This document shows, piece after piece, positions 60,124-64,000 of a stretch of 64,000 bases of DNA. Numbering within the stretch: position 1 is the stretch's first letter; each line of letters opens with the position of its first letter. The position numbers were made by a program, and so were the translations under genes. Source of the stretch: Alphaproteobacteria bacterium (lineage in GTDB: Bacteria > Pseudomonadota > Alphaproteobacteria > Acetobacterales > Acetobacteraceae). The notes below the pieces were generated by a model, which was not told the origin of the DNA, did no database searches, and saw only the letters and a list, made by a program, of their open reading frames with translations. Location: the NCBI GenBank assembly GCA_020850755.1, contig JADZEB010000044.1, positions 1-64,000 of the forward strand, given 5' to 3'.

Positions 60124-61389
60124 ATGGACCCGGCCCGCGTTCCGCCCGATCTCCGCCTTGCCGCCACCCTGTTCGAGACGCTGCGCCGCGACAGCCTCGA
60201 TCCGCCCGGCCTGACGCGGGATGCCTATGGCCGGGGCGAGGAGAAGGCGCACGAGACCTGCCGCGCGGCGGCAAAGGATGCGGGCCTTCTGGTCTCCACC
60301 GACTTCGCCGGCAACAGCTACTTCACGCTGCCCGGCGCCGACCGGGGCGCCAAGTGGCTGATGATGGGCAGCCACCTCGACACCGTGAAGCATGGCGGCA
60401 ACTATGACGGCGCGGCCGGTGTGCTGGCCGGGCTCGCGGTGGCCTCGGGGCTCAGGCGAGCGGGCGTGGTGCCGCGCCGCGACATCGTGGTGATGGCCAC
60501 CCGCGCCGAGGAAACCGTGTGGTTCCCCTTCTCCTTCCCGTCCTCGAAGGCCGCGCTCGGCATCATGCCCGAGGGCGTCATCGACAGCGTGCGCCGCGCG
60601 GACACGGGTCGCAGTTTTGCCGAACACATGAAGGAGCTGGGCTACGACCCCGCCGCGATACGCAACGGCAAGCGCCATCTCGACCCCGCGCGCATCCTGG
60701 GCTGGATCGAGCCGCATATCGAGCAGGGCCCCGAGCTGATCGAGCGCGACCGCGCCTGCGCCGTCGTCAGCGCCATCTCGGGCGGGTTCCGCTTCCGCGA
60801 ATGCCAGATCAGCGGCGAATACGCCCATGTCGGCGGCGCGCCGCGGCGCGTGCGCAAGGATTGCGTCGCCGCGATCGCCGACATCGTGCATGCGATGAAC
60901 GCCGCCTGGGCCGAGATGGAAGCCCAGGGCCATTTCCTTCTGGTCACTTTCGGCGTCGTCTCCACCGACCCCTCCATGCATGCCTGGAGCAAGGTGCCGG
61001 GCAAGCTGCGCTTCACGCTCGATGTGCGCGGGGTGGACGAGGACGTCATCGAGGTGATGCGCCGGCGCTTCGCCGATATCATCGCCGAGGCCGAGCAGCG
61101 CCACGGCGTTGCGATCTCGCTCGGGCCGGATACCGGGCCGCAGATGGCACGCATGGACGGCGCGCTCTGCCATGCGCTGCACGATGCGGCCCGCCTGCGC
61201 GCCATTCCGGTGCACGAGATGCCCTCGGGCGGCGGGCATGACGCGCTCGCCTTCCACTATGCCGGGGTGCCTGCGGCGATGCTGTTCATCCGCAACCAGA
61301 ATGGCAGCCACAACCCCAACGAGGCGATGGAGTTCGAGGATTTTGCGCAAGCGGCGCGCATCCTTACCACCGTCGCCGCGACGATCTAG
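60124..61389 (+). CDS. M20 family N-carbamoyl-amino acid hydrolase/allantoate amidohydrolase-like (copy 1)
   Basis: A 421-residue binuclear zinc amidase. GSHLDTVKHGGNYDGAAGVL carries the first metal His and bridging Asp; ATRAEETVWFPF the Glu pair; HIEQGPELIE the next His; the end PSGGGHDALAFHYAGVPAAM the last His with dimer residues. Members remove the carbamoyl group from N-carbamoyl amino acids or allantoate. The Glu pair is followed by WFPF rather than the usual GSRF, hinting at a different pocket. 42 bases separate it from the SDR gene and 41 from copy 2. Confidence 0.9.
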   Translation: MDPARVPPDLRLAATLFETLRRDSLDPPGLTRDAYGRGEEKAHETCRAAAKDAGLLVSTDFAGNSYFTLPGADRGAKWLMMGSHLDTVKHGGNYDGAAGVLAGLAVASGLRRAGVVPRRDIVVMATRAEETVWFPFSFPSSKAALGIMPEGVIDSVRRADTGRSFAEHMKELGYDPAAIRNGKRHLDPARILGWIEPHIEQGPELIERDRACAVVSAISGGFRFRECQISGEYAHVGGAPRRVRKDCVAAIADIVHAMNAAWAEMEAQGHFLLVTFGVVSTDPSMHAWSKVPGKLRFTLDVRGVDEDVIEVMRRRFADIIAEAEQRHGVAISLGPDTGPQMARMDGALCHALHDAARLRAIPVHEMPSGGGHDALAFHYAGVPAAMLFIRNQNGSHNPNEAMEFEDFAQAARILTTVAATI

Positions 61390-61430
61390 CCGCCCCCGTT
61401 CTCCTTCAGTCTCTGCGCCAAGGACCCGTC

Positions 61431-62705
61431 ATGACGCTTGCCAATCTCGGCCCCGATGTCGCTGTCGCCACCCGCCTGTTCGACAGGCTGGCCCGGGAAA
61501 CCGCCGCCGCCGACGGACGCGGCGTCACGCGCGATGCCTTCGGGCCGGGCGAGCAGAAGGCGCACGACATGGTCGAGGCCGAGGGCCGCGCCCTCGGGCT
61601 CGAGATCGCCAAGGACCATGTCGGCAACATGTATCTCACGCTGCCGGGGGCCGACCGGGCGGCGAAGAAGATCGTGCTCGGCAGCCACCTCGACAGCGTG
61701 CGCAACGGCGGCAATTTCGACGGCGCGGCCGGCGTGCTGGCAGGGCTTGCCGCGGTGGCCGGCCTCAAGGCGGCGGGGTTCCGCCCGGCGCGCGACATCA
61801 CCGTGATGGCGATCCGCTCCGAGGAGGCGGGGGCCTGGTTCCCCTTCTCCTATGTCGGCAGCCGCGGCGCGCTCGGCACCCTGCCGGCCGAGGCGCTGGC
61901 GATCGCGCGTCAGGACAATGGCCGCCCGCTGCTGGATCACATGCAGGCGCTCGGCCTCGACCCCGAGGGCGTGCGCCAGGGGCGCAAGGTGCTCGGCCCG
62001 GACAATGTCGCGGGCTATCTCGAACTGCATATCGAGCAGGGGCCGGTGCTCGACATCGAGGAGATCCCGATCGGCATCGTCACTGGCATCCCGGGCAGCC
62101 GCCGCTTCCGCCAGGGCCGGATCGAGGGCGAGTACAACCATTCCGGCGCGGTGCCGCGCAAGTACCGCCGCGACGCGGCGATGGCGCTGGCCGAGTTCGC
62201 CTTCCGCATGGACGAGGCCTGGCAGGATCTGGAGCAGCGCGGCCATGCCATGGTCTGCACCTTCTGCCGCATGGGCACGACCGAGGGCGCAGGCTTCACC
62301 AAGATCCCGGGCGAGGCGATGTTCGAGCTCGACGTGCGCTCGGTCTCGATGGACAGCATCGCCGCCCTCTACCGTGCCGTGGACAGGATGATCCCCGAGA
62401 TCGAGGCCCGGCGCGGGGTGCGCTTCGTCATGGGGCCGGAAAGCGGCTCCACCCCGGCGCTGATGGACGCCGCCATCCAGGCCGGATTGGCGCGCGCCGC
62501 CGAGGCGCTGAAGGTCCCCTGCAAGGCGATGGCCTCGGGCGGCGGGCACGATGCCGCCGCCTTCGCCGCCGCCGGCGTGCCCTCGGCCATGCTGTTCGTG
62601 CGCAACCAGAATGGCAGCCACAACCCGGCCGAGGCCATGCGGGCAGAGGATTTCGCCCAGGCCTGCGCCGTGGTGACGCGCTGGGCGGCCGATACCGCCG
62701 GCTGA
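61431..62705 (+). CDS. M20 family N-carbamoyl-amino acid hydrolase-like (copy 2)
   Basis: A 424-residue binuclear zinc amidase. GSHLDSVRNGGNFDGAAGVLA, IRSEEAGAWFPFSYVGSRGAL, LHIEQGPVLDIEE and ASGGGHDAAAFAAAGVPSAM are the metal and dimer motifs. It is clearly paralogous to copy 1 along its length, both sharing the unusual WFPFS after the Glu pair. Together with HyuA downstream it forms the hydantoin-type pair of ring opening and carbamoyl removal. One transcript with its neighbours is likely. Confidence 0.9.
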   Translation: MTLANLGPDVAVATRLFDRLARETAAADGRGVTRDAFGPGEQKAHDMVEAEGRALGLEIAKDHVGNMYLTLPGADRAAKKIVLGSHLDSVRNGGNFDGAAGVLAGLAAVAGLKAAGFRPARDITVMAIRSEEAGAWFPFSYVGSRGALGTLPAEALAIARQDNGRPLLDHMQALGLDPEGVRQGRKVLGPDNVAGYLELHIEQGPVLDIEEIPIGIVTGIPGSRRFRQGRIEGEYNHSGAVPRKYRRDAAMALAEFAFRMDEAWQDLEQRGHAMVCTFCRMGTTEGAGFTKIPGEAMFELDVRSVSMDSIAALYRAVDRMIPEIEARRGVRFVMGPESGSTPALMDAAIQAGLARAAEALKVPCKAMASGGGHDAAAFAAAGVPSAMLFVRNQNGSHNPAEAMRAEDFAQACAVVTRWAADTAG

Positions 62706-62875
62706 CGGCCACCCGCAGCAGAGGCGCGGCGATCGGCTGGCGCGACCCTCGCCCCCATCCCCCTCTTGCCAAGCGGGCCCGGGACCGCCACAACACCCCC
62801 GGAATGCCGCGCCGGCCCGCCTTCTGGCCTTCTGGCGCCTCTCTGGGACCCCAGCAACGGGACACAGACGACGAC

Positions 62876-64000
62876 ATGAGCAAGACGAAAAGCGGAGCCG
62901 CGGCCCGGATGGCGGTCGATATCGGCGGTACCTTCACCGACGTGGCGCTGGAATTCGGCGGCAAGCGCGTGACCACCAAGGTGCTCACCACCTCCGCCGC
63001 GCCGGAGAAGGGCGTGATGGAGGGCGTGCAGGCCGCGCTCAAGCAGGCGGGCATCTCGCCGGCGGAGGTGGCGATCGTGATCCACGGCACGACGCTGGCC
63101 ACCAATGCGCTGATCGAGCGCAAGGGTGCCAGGACAGCGCTGATCACGACCGAGGGCTTTCGCGACGTGATCGCGATGGGCACGGAAAGCCGCTACGACC
63201 AGTACGACCTCAACATCGAGCTGCCCGAGCCCCTGGTGCCGCGCTGGCTGCGCCTGCCTATCCCGGAGCGGCTGGACAATACCGGCAAGGTGCTTCAGCC
63301 GCTCGACGAGGCGGCGGTGCGCGCGCTGCTGCCGGTGCTCGATGCCGAGAAGGTCGAAAGCGTCGCGATCGGGCTGATCCACTCCTTTGTCAATGCCGAG
63401 CACGAGAAGCGCGTGCGCGACATCCTGAAGGCCGAGCGGCCGAACCTGTGGGTGACGGTCTCGGCCGAAGTGTCGCCCGAGATGCGCGAATTCGAACGCT
63501 TCTGCACCGCCTGCGCCAACGCCTATGTCCAGCCGCTGATGGCGCGCTACCTGACCCAGCTCGAGAAGGACATGAAGGCCGCGGGCCTTGCCTGCCCCTT
63601 GTTCCTGATGCTCTCTGGCGGCGGCCTGACCACGGTCGAGACCGCCTGCCGCTTCCCGATCCGGCTGGTGGAAAGCGGTCCCGCCGGCGGGGCGATCTTC
63701 TCGGCCTATCTCGCCCGCCAGTGCGGCATCGAGAACGTGCTCTCCTTCGACATGGGCGGCACCACGGCCAAGATCTGCCTGATCGACCACTTCAAGCCGC
63801 AGACGAGCCGCGTGTTCGAAGTGGCGCGCGTCGGGCGCTTCAAGAAGGGCTCGGGCATTCCCTTGCGCATCCCCGTGATCGAGATGGTGGAGATCGGCGC
63901 CGGCGGCGGCTCGATCGCGCATATCGACACGCTCGGGCGCATCGCCGTCGGGCCCGAAAGCGCCGGCGCCGATCCGGGGCCGGCCTGCTACGGGCGCGGC
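62876..64000 (+). CDS. hyuA: Hydantoinase/oxoprolinase subunit A, N-terminal 375 residues (runs off right edge)
   Basis: The frame starts at ATG 62876 and remains open to the edge. RMAVDIGGTFTDVALEFGGK, VIHGTTLATNALIERKGART, FERFCTACANAYVQPLMARY, FDMGGTTAKICLI and IGAGGGSIAHIDTLGRI follow the HyuA order. It is a paralogue of the gene at 43752 but of a different sub-branch. A hyuB gene is expected just beyond the window. It is 170 bp behind the second M20 gene. Confidence 0.92.
   Translation, partial: MSKTKSGAAARMAVDIGGTFTDVALEFGGKRVTTKVLTTSAAPEKGVMEGVQAALKQAGISPAEVAIVIHGTTLATNALIERKGARTALITTEGFRDVIAMGTESRYDQYDLNIELPEPLVPRWLRLPIPERLDNTGKVLQPLDEAAVRALLPVLDAEKVESVAIGLIHSFVNAEHEKRVRDILKAERPNLWVTVSAEVSPEMREFERFCTACANAYVQPLMARYLTQLEKDMKAAGLACPLFLMLSGGGLTTVETACRFPIRLVESGPAGGAIFSAYLARQCGIENVLSFDMGGTTAKICLIDHFKPQTSRVFEVARVGRFKKGSGIPLRIPVIEMVEIGAGGGSIAHIDTLGRIAVGPESAGADPGPACYGRG

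Overview
The window is very GC-rich DNA (about 70 percent by eye) with tightly packed genes, frequent 4-bp ATGA start/stop overlaps and strong third-position G/C. Gene content points to an alphaproteobacterium, most likely Rhodospirillales/Acetobacteraceae. The supporting features are a polyprenyl synthetase followed divergently by a DUF2007 gene and a tRNA1(Val)-type methyltransferase, Bug-type (tripartite tricarboxylate) solute receptors, paired hydantoinase/oxoprolinase genes, an ELM1-family protein, a ligase-associated DNA-repair gene set and an SNase/citrate synthase neighbourhood. The genus is inference. I see no rRNA, tRNA, CRISPR array, insertion sequence or prophage.

Layout: 0-6 kb holds the methyltransferase and DUF2007 genes, polyprenyl diphosphate synthase, and a minus-strand metabolic set (4,5-dihydroxyphthalate decarboxylase-like protein, a 72-residue protein, a Bug receptor, a class III aminotransferase). 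6-12 kb holds a thioredoxin/NHL protein, a BisC/TorA-type molybdoenzyme and a PhoX-like (DUF839) secreted protein. 12-18 kb holds a dipeptide-type ABC importer without ATPases, pyrE and an ELM1-family gene. 18-21 kb holds a fumarylacetoacetate hydrolase-family gene divergent from tartrate dehydrogenase, then a 79-residue protein with an unusually elaborate promoter and a low-GC orphan. 21-28 kb holds an Asp/Glu racemase, four TauE/SafE permeases, a glycerophosphodiesterase, a second low-GC orphan and a RidA-like protein. 28-36 kb holds citrate synthase, a nuclease, a DMT exporter, SixA-CHAD, a photolyase and a fasciclin protein.

35.7-41.8 kb is the ligase-associated DNA repair set: PdeM phosphoesterase, Lhr-like helicase, metallo-beta-lactamase exonuclease and ATP-dependent ligase, in two divergent translationally coupled pairs. 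41.9-47.5 kb is a first catabolic module (HpcH/HpaI aldolase, PDC-hydrolase-like amidohydrolase, HyuA, HyuB). 47.7-51.5 kb is a ferric-iron ABC importer (receptor and permease, no ATPase) with an unknown gene behind the permease. 51.9 kb to the right edge is a second, larger catabolic module: two amidohydrolases, flavin reductase, aldolase, maleate-isomerase-like enzyme, an unclassified permease, a 2-hydroxyacid dehydrogenase, an atypical SDR, two M20 carbamoylase-like hydrolases and a HyuA that runs off the end.

Two cross-window patterns stand out. First, three near-identical palindromes of the form TTGCGA-N5-TCGCAA, resembling alphaproteobacterial Fur-type operators, sit just downstream of candidate promoters of the iron receptor, the iron permease and the unknown 79-residue gene, which suggests one iron regulon. 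Second, many short tandem repeats of unrelated sequence occur at gene ends and in spacers, in two cases duplicating a stop codon, and one of them is translated ahead of a Tat signal.
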